The notes beneath the pieces are model-generated. The model did no database searches and was not told the DNA's origin. It saw only the letters and a program-made list of their open reading frames with translations. Of a stretch of DNA of 57,500 bases, positions 1 through 8,129 are shown one piece after another (position 1 is the stretch's first letter; each line of letters starts with the position of its first letter). The stretch lies in the NCBI RefSeq assembly GCF_009711415.1, contig NZ_SMLZ01000087.1, forward strand, positions 1 through 57,500. Direction: 5' to 3'. Origin of the DNA: Roseibium denhamense (GTDB lineage Bacteria; Pseudomonadota; Alphaproteobacteria; Rhizobiales; Stappiaceae). Position numbers and translations under genes: made by a program.

Positions 1-75
1 TCCGTTATTGTTCATAAACTTGCCCTTTCGGAGAATGCCAAGAGCCTGATAGGAAACGCCGACGATTGCCGATAA
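1..75 (+). CDS. possible C-terminal tail of an upstream gene (partial)
   Basis: Frame 1 is open from the first base of the window to a TAA at 73-75, giving 24 codons ending in ...GNADDCR. The other two plus-strand frames close earlier. The next gene starts 12 bases after this stop, which is the spacing expected inside an operon. The stretch is too short to assign a family, and it may be chance. Confidence 0.35.
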   Translation, partial: SVIVHKLALSENAKSLIGNADDCR

Positions 76-87
76 GGAACTCTGGGA

Positions 88-564
88 ATGCAAGTGCTCT
101 ACAAGGCCTATGTTTACCTGACCTGCGGCCCGGAGCTTCTCGTCTTCAGCGAGCCCGATTCGCCCGAAGTGGGTTTGCAGATACCGGGCGGGACGCTCGA
201 TCCCGGCGAAAGCTTTCTTCAGGGCGCCCGCCGGGAGTTTTTCGAAGAGACAGGACTTTCATTGGATATCGCAATCGAATCGTTCGCCGATCAGGATCAC
301 ATCCCGGAAGATGGTTCCGTCTATCTCTCCGGTGTGCATCGGCGGCGGCATTTTCATGGAGTTTTGAAAGCCAAGCCCGCCGAGACGTGGGACCATTTCG
401 AAATGACGCCCAGCGCTGGCGGACCCCCTATCCGGTTCCGCTTGTTCTGGATCGACGTGCTTTCCAGCAAGGCGCCGGAAGATGGACTGTTGTCACAGGG
501 CTTCGGAGCACAGCTTGAAACACTACGGCCGCGCATGGAAAGGCAGATCAATGGGTGCCATTAA
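88..564 (+). CDS. NUDIX hydrolase
   Basis: A 158-residue protein with a complete Nudix box (GX5EX7REUXEEXGU): G35, E41, R49-E50, E53-E54 and G56-L57. The family hydrolyses nucleoside diphosphates linked to another moiety, using Mg2+ held by the box glutamates. The substrate cannot be told from sequence. AAGGAA lies a few bases before the ATG. The 3' end overlaps the gpsA start by 14 bases, so the two are probably translationally coupled. The catalytic box is intact, so the enzyme is probably active. Cytoplasmic. Confidence 0.85.
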   Translation: MQVLYKAYVYLTCGPELLVFSEPDSPEVGLQIPGGTLDPGESFLQGARREFFEETGLSLDIAIESFADQDHIPEDGSVYLSGVHRRRHFHGVLKAKPAETWDHFEMTPSAGGPPIRFRLFWIDVLSSKAPEDGLLSQGFGAQLETLRPRMERQINGCH

Positions 565-1558
565 CTCGATCGGCGTGATCGGCGGTGGTGCCTGGGGCAC
601 AGCCTTGGCCCTGACAGCCGCGCGGGCCGGGCGTACCGTGTGCCTGTGGGCCCGTGATCCGGCCACCGTGTCCGATATCAGGGCACGTCAGCAAAACCCG
701 CGCTATCTGCCGGGAATAACATTTGACGAAGATCTGAATGCGACCGCGAAACTGGCCGAAGTCGCGGATGCAGATGCCATTTTGCTGGTCACTCCCGCAC
801 AAACTACCCGCACGATCCTGGCTAGTTTGAAAGCCACAGGCCTTGTCCGCGGCCCTGTGGTGCTGTGCGCGAAGGGGATCGAACAGTCGTCCGGCAAGAT
901 CTTGTCCAAAATCCTGTCTGAGGAATTGCCGGGGATCGAACCTGCGGTCCTGTCGGGCCCAAGCTTTGCCGATGACGTGGCGCGCGGATTGCCAACAGCC
1001 GTTACAATTGCGGCCAACTCCGCCAAAACCGCTCTCAGCCTGTGCGAGGCCCTGCAATCTCCGACCTTCCGCCCCTACGCGTCGATCGACCTTCTCGGCG
1101 CCCAGATTGGCGGCGCCCTCAAAAATGTTCTGGCGATTGCTTGTGGGGCTGTCGTTGGCCGGAAGCTGGGAGCCAGCGCACAGGCCGCCTTGACCGCAAG
1201 AGGGTTTGCCGAACTGAACAGGCTGGGGATCGCAATGGGCGCCCAAGGCGAAACACTGACCGGCCTGTCCGGCCTTGGCGACCTGGTGCTGACCTGTTCG
1301 TCGAGCCAATCGCGCAACTTCTCGTTCGGGCTCCGGCTTGGAGAGGGTTTTATGGCGTCGGAACTCATCTCTGCGGGTGGAAAGCTTGCTGAAGGCGCCT
1401 ATTCGGCACGCGTTGCCGTGAAACTCGGCCGCAAGTACGAGGTGGACGTTCCGATTTGCGAAACCGTTGCGCAAATGATCGATGAGGATCTGAGCATAGA
1501 CGATGCTTTGACCACGCTCATGGCTCGCCCGCTGAAGGCCGAGTCCGGCATGCTTTAA
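551..1558 (+). CDS. gpsA: glycerol-3-phosphate dehydrogenase [NAD(P)+]
   Basis: This 335-residue enzyme reduces dihydroxyacetone phosphate to sn-glycerol 3-phosphate, the backbone for phospholipids. The N-terminal Rossmann motif GGGAWG is at residues 11-16, and the conserved substrate-site lysine is K191 in GGALKNVLA. The C-terminal domain has the family motif GLSGLGDL. The reading frame is open back to 482, but the ATG at 551 gives the standard N terminus and length. The gene overlaps the upstream NUDIX gene and is followed by a 239-base structured gap. Identification is firm. Confidence 0.97.
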   Translation: MGAINSIGVIGGGAWGTALALTAARAGRTVCLWARDPATVSDIRARQQNPRYLPGITFDEDLNATAKLAEVADADAILLVTPAQTTRTILASLKATGLVRGPVVLCAKGIEQSSGKILSKILSEELPGIEPAVLSGPSFADDVARGLPTAVTIAANSAKTALSLCEALQSPTFRPYASIDLLGAQIGGALKNVLAIACGAVVGRKLGASAQAALTARGFAELNRLGIAMGAQGETLTGLSGLGDLVLTCSSSQSRNFSFGLRLGEGFMASELISAGGKLAEGAYSARVAVKLGRKYEVDVPICETVAQMIDEDLSIDDALTTLMARPLKAESGML

Positions 1559-1597
1559 CCGACCCAATTGCCATTGAGTTTAAAGGACCGCGGCCCT

Positions 1598-1671
1598 AGT
1601 GTGGCGGGGTTGAAATCCGTCCCCTACTTGAAGCGACTCCCGGGATGGATTTCAGCTCCCGAACCCACACT
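1598..1671. repeat. long imperfect hairpin in the gpsA-yciI gap
   Basis: Two nested arm pairs are visible: AGTGTGG (1598-1604) with CCACACT (1665-1671), and TGAAATCC (1611-1618) with GGATTTCA (1647-1654). The bases between the arm pairs are partly complementary (CGGG with CCCG). The loop is 28 bases. A separate perfect palindrome, CTTCAAA-AA-TTTGAAG, follows at 1695-1710. No U-tract follows, so it does not look like a simple terminator. It could be a REP-like element or a leader structure of the downstream operon. Confidence 0.55.
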
Positions 1672-1797
1672 CGAAACAAAAACGTGCTCGTCACCTTCAA
1701 AAATTTGAAGTTCGTTCAGAGCAGACCGGGACATGAGCCGGGCTTCAGTTTCAGGTGACTGGGTTCAGCGCAGTCTGAATCGCGAGGATCCACATAC

Positions 1798-2088
1798 ATG
1801 CTCTACGCCTTGATTTGCACCGACAAAGCCGGTGCCCTGCAAACACGTCTCGACAACAGGCCAGCCCATCTCGAGTTCCTGAACGGCCTTGGTGATGCCC
1901 TGAAAGCTGGCGGCCCTTTCACCGATGACGAGGGCAACATGACCGGATCGATGCTTGTCATTGAGGCCTCAAACCGGGACGAGATTCTTGCGATTTCCCA
2001 GGAAGATCCTTACGCCAAAGCGGATCTGTTCGAATCAGTCGAAATCAGGCCATGGAAATGGGTGGTCAAGAATCCGGAGGCGAATTAA
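1798..2088 (+). CDS. YciI family protein
   Basis: A 96-residue single-domain protein of the YciI-like (dimeric ferredoxin-like fold) family. It opens with MLYALICTDKAGA and has the conserved RPAHLEFL segment with the invariant histidine near residue 24. It ends in an IRPWKWV-type tail. Members are small cytoplasmic proteins of mostly unknown reaction. The stop codon is directly followed by the GTG of the EVE gene, so the two are co-translated. A YciI-EVE pair behind gpsA is, from memory, common in Rhizobiales. Confidence 0.88.
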   Translation: MLYALICTDKAGALQTRLDNRPAHLEFLNGLGDALKAGGPFTDDEGNMTGSMLVIEASNRDEILAISQEDPYAKADLFESVEIRPWKWVVKNPEAN

Positions 2089-2514
2089 GTGCAATACTGG
2101 CTGATCAAGTCCGAACCGGACAAATGGTCCTGGGAACAGCAAAAGGCCAAGGGTGAGGCCGGCGAGGAATGGGACGGCATCCGCAATTACCAGGCCCGCA
2201 ACAACATGCGCGCCATGGAGATTGGCGATAAGGCCTTTTTCTATCATTCCAATATCGGCAAGGAAGTGGTCGGTGTTGTTGAGGTCTGCAGCGAGATACA
2301 CCCGGACAGCACAATCGATGATCCGCGCTGGGAGTGCGTGGACTTCAAAGCGGTTTGCGACATGCCGAAGCCTGTCACCCTTGCCGATGTCAAAGCAGAG
2401 CCGCGCCTGGCGAATATGTCACTCGTCACCTCCATGCGATTGTCCGTGCAACCGGTCACGGAAGAAGAATGGAAAATCGTCTGCGAAATGGGCGGCATGA
2501 AAGAACCGGCATAA
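2089..2514 (+). CDS. EVE domain-containing protein
   Basis: This 141-residue protein is essentially one EVE domain, with MQYWLIKSEPDKWSW at the start and WDGIRNYQARNNMR around residues 28-41. The EVE fold is PUA/YTH-related and binds modified bases in nucleic acids; the ligand here is unknown. It starts with GTG immediately after the yciI stop, with GGAGG inside the yciI end serving as the ribosome binding site. Operon context is conserved housekeeping rather than defence. Confidence 0.9.
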   Translation: MQYWLIKSEPDKWSWEQQKAKGEAGEEWDGIRNYQARNNMRAMEIGDKAFFYHSNIGKEVVGVVEVCSEIHPDSTIDDPRWECVDFKAVCDMPKPVTLADVKAEPRLANMSLVTSMRLSVQPVTEEEWKIVCEMGGMKEPA

Positions 2515-2547
2515 AGCATTAAGGCCTGCCGGTGCAGTGGAGAGCGG

Positions 2548-3207
2548 ATGGCAAAGATATTGGATCCTGTCCGCTTCATCCAGGAGCAGACCCGTGTAAA
2601 GCCTGTCCCGCACGCCGAAGAGATCAGGCTTCATGTCGCCGACGAGGCCATGGACCTCTGGCAAAAAACCGAGGACGAACTGGGGGAGCTTGGACTTCCC
2701 CCGCCCTTTTGGGCGTTTGCATGGGCCGGTGGCCAGGGCCTCGCAAGATACATTCTTGATCATCCGGATATGGTCCGGGAAAAGTCGGTTGTCGATTTTG
2801 CCTGCGGATCCGGGCTTGTCGGTATCGCGGCCATGCTGGCGGGAGCGCGGTCCTGCCACGCGGTCGACGTCGATTCATTTGCACTTGAAGCAACGCAGCT
2901 GAACGCGGCGTTGAACGGTGTCGAGCTCTCGGTCGAGGCGGCTGACATTACGGGTGCACGACCGCCCCTTGCCGACCTTCTGGTCTGCGGCGATGTTTTT
3001 TATGACAAGCAGATGGCCGGAAAGGTTTTGCCCTTCCTGCAAGCTGTTCTGGACAGCGGAACGATTGTTCTTATCGGCGACCCGGGACGGTCCTACCTGC
3101 CCACGGCCCGTCTGAAAGAACTGGCGGTTTACCGCGTCCCGGTGGTCGGAGCGCTGGAAGACAATGAGATCAAAACAACACGTGTTTTCCGGTTGTTGGA
3201 AGAATAA
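2548..3207 (+). CDS. class I SAM methyltransferase, ETF-beta-subunit lysine methyltransferase (METTL20)-like
   Basis: A 219-residue Rossmann methyltransferase. Motif I is DFACGSG (83-89). The family-type segment PPPFWAFAW is at 51-59, and the post-motif GDVFYDK is at 148-154. These features match the METTL20/ETFBKMT group, whose alphaproteobacterial members methylate lysines on the beta subunit of electron-transfer flavoprotein. Bacterial members are often annotated as nicotinamide N-methyltransferase-like or PrmA-like. It lies 33 bases after the EVE gene, probably in the same transcript. The methyltransferase fold is certain; the substrate is inferred. Confidence 0.78.
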   Translation: MAKILDPVRFIQEQTRVKPVPHAEEIRLHVADEAMDLWQKTEDELGELGLPPPFWAFAWAGGQGLARYILDHPDMVREKSVVDFACGSGLVGIAAMLAGARSCHAVDVDSFALEATQLNAALNGVELSVEAADITGARPPLADLLVCGDVFYDKQMAGKVLPFLQAVLDSGTIVLIGDPGRSYLPTARLKELAVYRVPVVGALEDNEIKTTRVFRLLEE

Positions 3208-3359
3208 TCCCGCAAGATTACCAATTCACGAGAAAAGCGCCCAGACACCTCAACTGGCGCAAGAATTTTATCCGGAGCCACTTTCCCTTTTAAGCAACTG
3301 AGGTAGTTTACCCGCTCAAGCGCCGATGCGCAGGTCGTTTCACGTTCAAGGAGCCCTTC

Positions 3360-4532
3360 ATGCCAATTGTCAACCGCCTGGCCGATCTAGCTGATGAGAT
3401 CACCGCGTGGCGCCGTGACTTTCACGAGAACCCGGAAATTCTATACGAAACCGTCAGAACTGCCGGGAAAGTCGCCGAGTTGTTGACAAGCTTTGGGGTC
3501 GATGAAGTTGCAACCGGCATTGGCAAGACGGGTGTTGTTGGCGTCATCAAGGGCAGAAATGGCGGCACCGGCAGAACCATTGGCCTGAGAGCCGACATGG
3601 ATGCGCTGCCGATTGAGGAAATCACCGGAAAACCTTACGCGTCCAAGATCCCGGGCAAAATGCATGCCTGCGGACACGACGGGCATACCGCCATGTTGCT
3701 TGGCGCAGCGAAATACCTTGCAGAAACGCGCAACTTCGACGGAAGTGTGGTTGTCATCTTTCAGCCGGCCGAAGAAGGCGGTGCAGGTGCCAAGGCCATG
3801 ATCGACGATGGCCTCATGACGCGCTGGCCGATCGAAGAAGTCTACGGGATGCATAATTTTCCCGGAATGCCTGTCGGTGAATTTGCGATCTGCAAAGGCC
3901 CGATCATGGCAGCAACGGACGAGTTCAAGATCACGGTTACAGGGCGCGGCGGCCATGCCGCCAAACCCCACGAAACCGTGGACCCGATTGTCGTCGGCTC
4001 AAACATCGTCAACGCGCTTCAGACGATTGCAAGCCGCAACGCCAACCCGCTCGATTCGGTCGTGGTCTCCGTAACCGTGTTCAAGGCAGGCAACGCATAT
4101 AATGTGATCCCGCAAGAGGTCTTCATGCAGGGTACCGTTCGCACCCTCAGCCCGGACATGCGGGACCTTGCGGAGGACAGGATGCGCAAGATTGTTCAGT
4201 CAGTGGCGGATGCCTTTGATGCCAAGGCGAATCTTGAGTTCAACCGCGGCTATCCGGTCACCGCAAACCATGACGCGCAGACTGATTTTGCTGCTGAAGT
4301 CGCAGAAGGCATTGCGGGCAAAGGCAAGGTCATTCGTGATATTGACCCAATGATGGGGGGAGAAGACTTCTCCTACATGCTGGAAGAACGTCCCGGCGCC
4401 TTCATCTTTGCCGGGAACGGCGACAGTGCCGGCCTTCATCATCCGGCCTATGACTTTAACGACGATCTAATTCCCCTGGGCTCTTCCTACTGGGTCAAAC
4501 TCGTCGAAACCGCCTTGCCCACGGCGGCCTGA
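3360..4532 (+). CDS. M20 family amidohydrolase (hippurate hydrolase-like)
   Basis: A 390-residue zinc amidohydrolase of the M20/IAA-amino-acid hydrolase group. The metal-binding segment HACGHDGH is at 102-109, and the catalytic glutamate pair lies in QPAEEGGAGA near 138. The C-terminal metal histidine is in GLHHPAYDF. Such enzymes cleave N-acyl amino acids or similar amides. The substrate is not predictable here. AAGGAG lies just before the ATG. The gene is followed by a strong terminator at 4549-4575, so it is probably monocistronic. Confidence 0.92.
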   Translation: MPIVNRLADLADEITAWRRDFHENPEILYETVRTAGKVAELLTSFGVDEVATGIGKTGVVGVIKGRNGGTGRTIGLRADMDALPIEEITGKPYASKIPGKMHACGHDGHTAMLLGAAKYLAETRNFDGSVVVIFQPAEEGGAGAKAMIDDGLMTRWPIEEVYGMHNFPGMPVGEFAICKGPIMAATDEFKITVTGRGGHAAKPHETVDPIVVGSNIVNALQTIASRNANPLDSVVVSVTVFKAGNAYNVIPQEVFMQGTVRTLSPDMRDLAEDRMRKIVQSVADAFDAKANLEFNRGYPVTANHDAQTDFAAEVAEGIAGKGKVIRDIDPMMGGEDFSYMLEERPGAFIFAGNGDSAGLHHPAYDFNDDLIPLGSSYWVKLVETALPTAA

Positions 4533-4548
4533 CCGAAATATGATAGGG

Positions 4549-4575
4549 AAACGCCGGGCCTTTTCCGGCGTTTTC
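4549..4575 (+). terminator. Rho-independent terminator after the M20 gene
   Basis: The perfect 9-bp stem AAACGCCGG / CCGGCGTTT (4549-4557 with 4565-4573) has a 7-base loop and is followed by T-rich sequence. It lies 16 bases after the stop. It overlaps the possible far-upstream start (4540) of the next gene, which argues for the later ATG. Confidence 0.8.
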
Positions 4576-4590
4576 TTTGGGCGTATCATC

Positions 4591-5385
4591 ATGACTTTCC
4601 TGCCGTTCCGGCTTCCGTTTTTAGCAACCTACATTCTTGTCGGCGCTTTCGTCGGCGTCCTGATCATTCATCCGCTTACCTTGCTGGTTGCCTGGTGGGA
4701 GCTGTCCCGTTTTTCCGAAACAGCACCAGATTCCCTGGAATTCCTCTCTGCGCGGCTATGGCTCGGGCTTTTGCCAAGACACTGGGATCTTGGGCTCGCT
4801 TTTGCCATCATGGGCGCGATTGTCGGGCTCGCATTTGGAATTTTCACCCGGAATTATATGCAGACCAGCGCAGCCTACAGGAACTTGCGGGAAGAGCAGA
4901 CCGCCCTCATCCCCGAACTCATGCGTCAGGGAGAGAGCGAGCGCACGGAATTCAAATCCTCCCTTCGCTGGGATCTTCAGGAAAACCGGACAAACCGAAA
5001 CCTTGAGAAGGTCATTGCCAAGACCATTGCTGGTTTCTTGAATGCCAAAGGGGGGTATCTGCTTGTTGGCGTTGACGACAACGGTGCCCCGCTCGGGCTT
5101 GCCCCGGACATGGCAACCCTAAAGAGCCCGGACCATGACGCCTTTGAACGCACGGTTACCGAGGTTGTCTCAAAAAATCTCGGCGGCGACGTGTGTCCCT
5201 ATATCCATACGGTTTTTGCGACGGTCAGCGGACTTGAGGTCGCAATGATCATCATCCGGCCCTCGCCCCGGGCGGTCTATATGGAAGAAAACAAGACATC
5301 GGTGTTTTACCTGCGCAGCGGCAACTCAACGCGCAAACTCGATGTGCGCGAGGCGGTCAACTACGCCAATACACGGTGGTCCTAA
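4591..5385 (+). CDS. membrane-anchored AlbA_2 (Schlafen-type) domain protein
   Basis: A 264-residue protein with two N-terminal membrane helices (about residues 10-35 and 67-85). A cytoplasmic AlbA_2 domain follows (about 115-255), with ESERTEFKSS at its start and NAKGGYLLVGVDD at 151-163. AlbA_2 domains are found in regulators and Schlafen-like nucleic-acid-binding proteins. The membrane anchoring is unusual and the function is unknown. An in-frame ATG exists at 4540, but that extension would translate a terminator hairpin, so 4591 is preferred. The next gene begins 4 bases after the stop. Confidence 0.8.
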   Translation: MTFLPFRLPFLATYILVGAFVGVLIIHPLTLLVAWWELSRFSETAPDSLEFLSARLWLGLLPRHWDLGLAFAIMGAIVGLAFGIFTRNYMQTSAAYRNLREEQTALIPELMRQGESERTEFKSSLRWDLQENRTNRNLEKVIAKTIAGFLNAKGGYLLVGVDDNGAPLGLAPDMATLKSPDHDAFERTVTEVVSKNLGGDVCPYIHTVFATVSGLEVAMIIIRPSPRAVYMEENKTSVFYLRSGNSTRKLDVREAVNYANTRWS

Positions 5386-5389
5386 GGGG

Positions 5390-6148
5390 ATGGAGCTGCT
5401 TTCCGACGGACTGCACTGGGGCGCTGCTCTCCTTCTGATTATCGCGAGCTTTGGAACATCGGCCATGACCGCAGCCGTTGGGCTGGGCGGCGGTGTGACG
5501 CTGATTGCAATCATGGCGGCGGTCATGCCCGCAGCTGCCCTTGTTCCTGTCCATGGGGTCATCCAGCTTGGGTCCAATGCCGGACGCGCGCTCGTCCAGC
5601 TCAAACACATTGACTGGTTGATCGCCCTTTGGTTTGCGCTCGGCGCAGCTGCAGGTGCGGGACTGGGGGGCGCGATTGCCGTCGAGCTTCCTGACGAGAT
5701 CCTGAAGACCGGGATCGGCATTTTCATTCTTTGGATCGTCTGGGGACGGCCGCCGAAATTCCAGAAGGCGCGCAAGCGCGCCATGGCCGGGGCGGGCTTT
5801 GCTTCAACATTCCTGTCGATGTTCTTCGGGGCGGCCGGTCCCGTGGGCGGTGCCGTTCTGTCGACGCTGGGTCTGACGCGGCACCAGTTCGTTGCCAATC
5901 AAGCGGTCACGGCGCTGATCATGCATGTGTTCAAGATCGTTGTGTTCGGATTGCTCGGCTTCGCTTTTGCTCCTTGGGCTGAACTGATCGTCCTGATGAT
6001 CGCAAGCGGTTTTCTCGGAACCCTTGTTGGCAGCAGCCTTCTTGGAAAGATGAATGAGGCTGCCTTCAAGACCGGCTTCAAATGGGTGATGACGGTGCTT
6101 GCCTTAAACCTTCTGGTCCAGGTGGGACGCAGCTGGCTCCCCTCTTGA
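5390..6148 (+). CDS. TauE/SafE family permease
   Basis: A roughly 252-residue hydrophobic protein with about eight membrane segments. It carries the family repeat signatures GTSAMTAAVGLGGGV near the N terminus and FFGAAGPVGGAV in the second half. TauE/SafE proteins are putative exporters of sulfite, sulfoacetate or related anions. The substrate here is unknown. The start at 5390 lies right after the preceding stop. The ribosome site AAGGGG is unusually close, so the exact start is uncertain (an in-frame ATG also exists at 5342). Confidence 0.85.
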   Translation: MELLSDGLHWGAALLLIIASFGTSAMTAAVGLGGGVTLIAIMAAVMPAAALVPVHGVIQLGSNAGRALVQLKHIDWLIALWFALGAAAGAGLGGAIAVELPDEILKTGIGIFILWIVWGRPPKFQKARKRAMAGAGFASTFLSMFFGAAGPVGGAVLSTLGLTRHQFVANQAVTALIMHVFKIVVFGLLGFAFAPWAELIVLMIASGFLGTLVGSSLLGKMNEAAFKTGFKWVMTVLALNLLVQVGRSWLPS

Positions 6149-6283
6149 GCGATCAACGGCCCAGCTGAATTCGTTTGACCTTTGCAGGCGCATTGCTTGA
6201 GTTCTTTGCAACACCGGAGAGCTTGAAAGACGGTGAGCGACGGGGTAACCCAACCCTTCAGTTTCATAAAATACGGGGATGGA

Positions 6284-7402
6284 ATGTCTATGGCGTCTCA
6301 AAATCTGCTGCTTTTGCCCGGCGATGGCATTGGCCCGGAAATCATGGTTGAAGTGAAGAAGGTCATTGCCTGGTTCAATGAAAAAGGCGGCATGTCCTTT
6401 GAAACAGACGATGGTCTTGTTGGCGGGTCGGCCTATGACGCCCATGGCCAGTCCATTTCCGAAGAAGATATGGCAAAGGCCATGGCGGCAGACGCTGTCA
6501 TCTTCGGCGCGGTCGGCGGTCCGAAATGGGATGATGTGCCCTATGAAGTCCGCCCGGAAGCAGGCCTCTTGCGGTTGCGCAAGGACATGGAGCTGTTTGC
6601 CAACCTGCGGCCTGCCATCTGTTATCCGGCGCTGGCCGACGCGTCCTCCCTCAAGAAGGACATCATCGAAGGCCTCGACATCCTGATCGTGCGGGAGCTG
6701 ACCGGCGGTGTCTATTTCGGCGAACCGAAGGAAATCACGGATCTTGGCAACGGCCAGAAGCGCGGCGTCGACACCCAGGTCTATGACACTTACGAAATCG
6801 AGCGCATTTCCAAGGTGGCCTTCGAGCTGGCGCGGACCCGGAACAACAAGGTCTGCTCGATGGAAAAACGCAACGTCATGAAGTCCGGCGTTCTGTGGAA
6901 CGAAGTCGTCACGCAGACCCACAAGGCTGGCTTCGAAGACGTGACGCTGGAGCATATGCTGGCCGATGCGGGCGGCATGCAGCTTGTGCGCTGGCCGAAG
7001 CAGTTCGACGTGATCGTCACCGACAACCTGTTCGGCGACATGCTGTCTGATGTTGCTGCCATGCTAACCGGCTCGCTCGGCATGCTGCCCTCCGCGTCGC
7101 TCGGGGCACCAGATGCCAAGACCGGCAAGCGCAAGGCGCTGTATGAGCCGGTCCACGGTTCTGCGCCGGACATTGCCGGGACAGGCGCCGCCAACCCGAT
7201 AGCGATGATCGCAAGCTTTGGGATGGCCCTGCGGTATTCCTTTGAAGAAGTTGCCGCCGCAGACATGCTGGATAAGGCCATCGCAAATGCTCTGGACAAG
7301 GGTCTGCGCACCAAGGACATCGCAGCTGCCGGCGAAGCCACCGTTTCAACGACCGAAATGGGCGACGCGATTGTGGCTGAACTGGACGCCTTGAGCGCCT
7401 GA
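6284..7402 (+). CDS. leuB: 3-isopropylmalate dehydrogenase
   Basis: An enzyme of about 372 residues that oxidatively decarboxylates 3-isopropylmalate in leucine synthesis. The N terminus [12 protein letters not shown], the catalytic-region motif GGVYFGEP and the metal/substrate motif [11 protein letters not shown] are all present. The NAD-specificity motif [12 protein letters not shown] is also present. ATGs at 6284 and 6290 are both possible behind GGGGATGGA; the second gives the common 370-residue length. The frame is open to a GTG at 6233, which would add a non-homologous leader. No other leu gene is adjacent. A terminator follows. Confidence 0.97.
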   Translation: MSMASQNLLLLPGDGIGPEIMVEVKKVIAWFNEKGGMSFETDDGLVGGSAYDAHGQSISEEDMAKAMAADAVIFGAVGGPKWDDVPYEVRPEAGLLRLRKDMELFANLRPAICYPALADASSLKKDIIEGLDILIVRELTGGVYFGEPKEITDLGNGQKRGVDTQVYDTYEIERISKVAFELARTRNNKVCSMEKRNVMKSGVLWNEVVTQTHKAGFEDVTLEHMLADAGGMQLVRWPKQFDVIVTDNLFGDMLSDVAAMLTGSLGMLPSASLGAPDAKTGKRKALYEPVHGSAPDIAGTGAANPIAMIASFGMALRYSFEEVAAADMLDKAIANALDKGLRTKDIAAAGEATVSTTEMGDAIVAELDALSA

Positions 7403-7428
7403 AACTGACCTGACGATTTGCATGAAAC

Positions 7429-7460
7429 GCCGTCTGCGGGTATCCCGTGGACGGCTTTTT
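7429..7460 (+). terminator. Rho-independent terminator after leuB
   Basis: The outer stem GCCGTC / GACGGC (7429-7434 with 7450-7455) encloses an inner CGGG / CCCG stem. It is followed directly by TTTTT (7456-7460). It lies 26 bases after the leuB stop. Confidence 0.8.
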
Positions 7461-7482
7461 CCTTAAGAGACCCTTGGACGCA

Positions 7483-7902
7483 ATGACCGAAGACAAACTC
7501 GCCCCCTTTCTGGGCACCTGGATCCTGGACGCAGACGAGAGCGAATTCGAGCAAGGAGATCCGCCCAAGAGCGCGACACTCCGGATCGAGGACAATTTCG
7601 GAATGGCCATCTTCACGATGAACCAGGTTGCAGCAGATGGTGAAGTCACCAATGATAGCTTTGAAGCCATGCCGGACGGGCCCGAAGTGAAACTTGGCAA
7701 AAGCGGACTGGTGGATGCCATGCGCCTCGTGTTCAACGGGGACCGGACCCTTGTTTCAGAAGCGCGGCGCGGCGGGTTGACCATCATGAAAGCTGAACGG
7801 GAGCTGTCGGAAGACGGCCGGACATTAACGGTGACGCAAACCGTTCATTTGGTCGATGTTGCCTCATTTGAGAACGTGTCCGTATACCGGCGCGCACAAT
7901 AA
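7483..7902 (+). CDS. conserved hypothetical protein, lipocalin-like N terminus
   Basis: A 139-residue protein with no signal peptide or membrane segment. It begins DKLAPFLGTWILD, which resembles the first strand of lipocalin/fatty-acid-binding-like barrels (GTW motif), and later sequence alternates hydrophobic and polar residues as in beta strands. I do not recognise a named family with certainty. The frame extends upstream to 7447, but that would translate the leuB terminator, so the ATG at 7483 behind AAGAGA is chosen. Confidence 0.7.
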   Translation: MTEDKLAPFLGTWILDADESEFEQGDPPKSATLRIEDNFGMAIFTMNQVAADGEVTNDSFEAMPDGPEVKLGKSGLVDAMRLVFNGDRTLVSEARRGGLTIMKAERELSEDGRTLTVTQTVHLVDVASFENVSVYRRAQ

Positions 7903-8129
7903 ACGGCAAGCAAGAACGCTTCTCTGACGCAGAGGCCCCCCAAAGATAAAAGCGTTGGTGTGCGGATATATTCGTTCATCCGGATTATTGCAAAATATCT
8001 TACTTGCGATTTTGAGGATGTTACTCGTCAGAAGAAACAGGGCTGCCTAAATACACATCAAAACAACCCTTGGTTTAAACGTGCATTAACCTCACTCATG
8101 AACCCTTGGATGAATATTTGGAGGGTTTC

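Noticed and set aside
548..1567. 339-codon open frame antisense to gpsA
   Set aside because: It is a shadow of gpsA created by GC-rich codons; its sequence is low in recognisable motifs and it has no ribosome site.
2089..2514. EVE protein as part of a defence island
   Set aside because: EVE domains occur in anti-phage systems, but no nuclease, helicase or restriction gene is nearby and the context is housekeeping.
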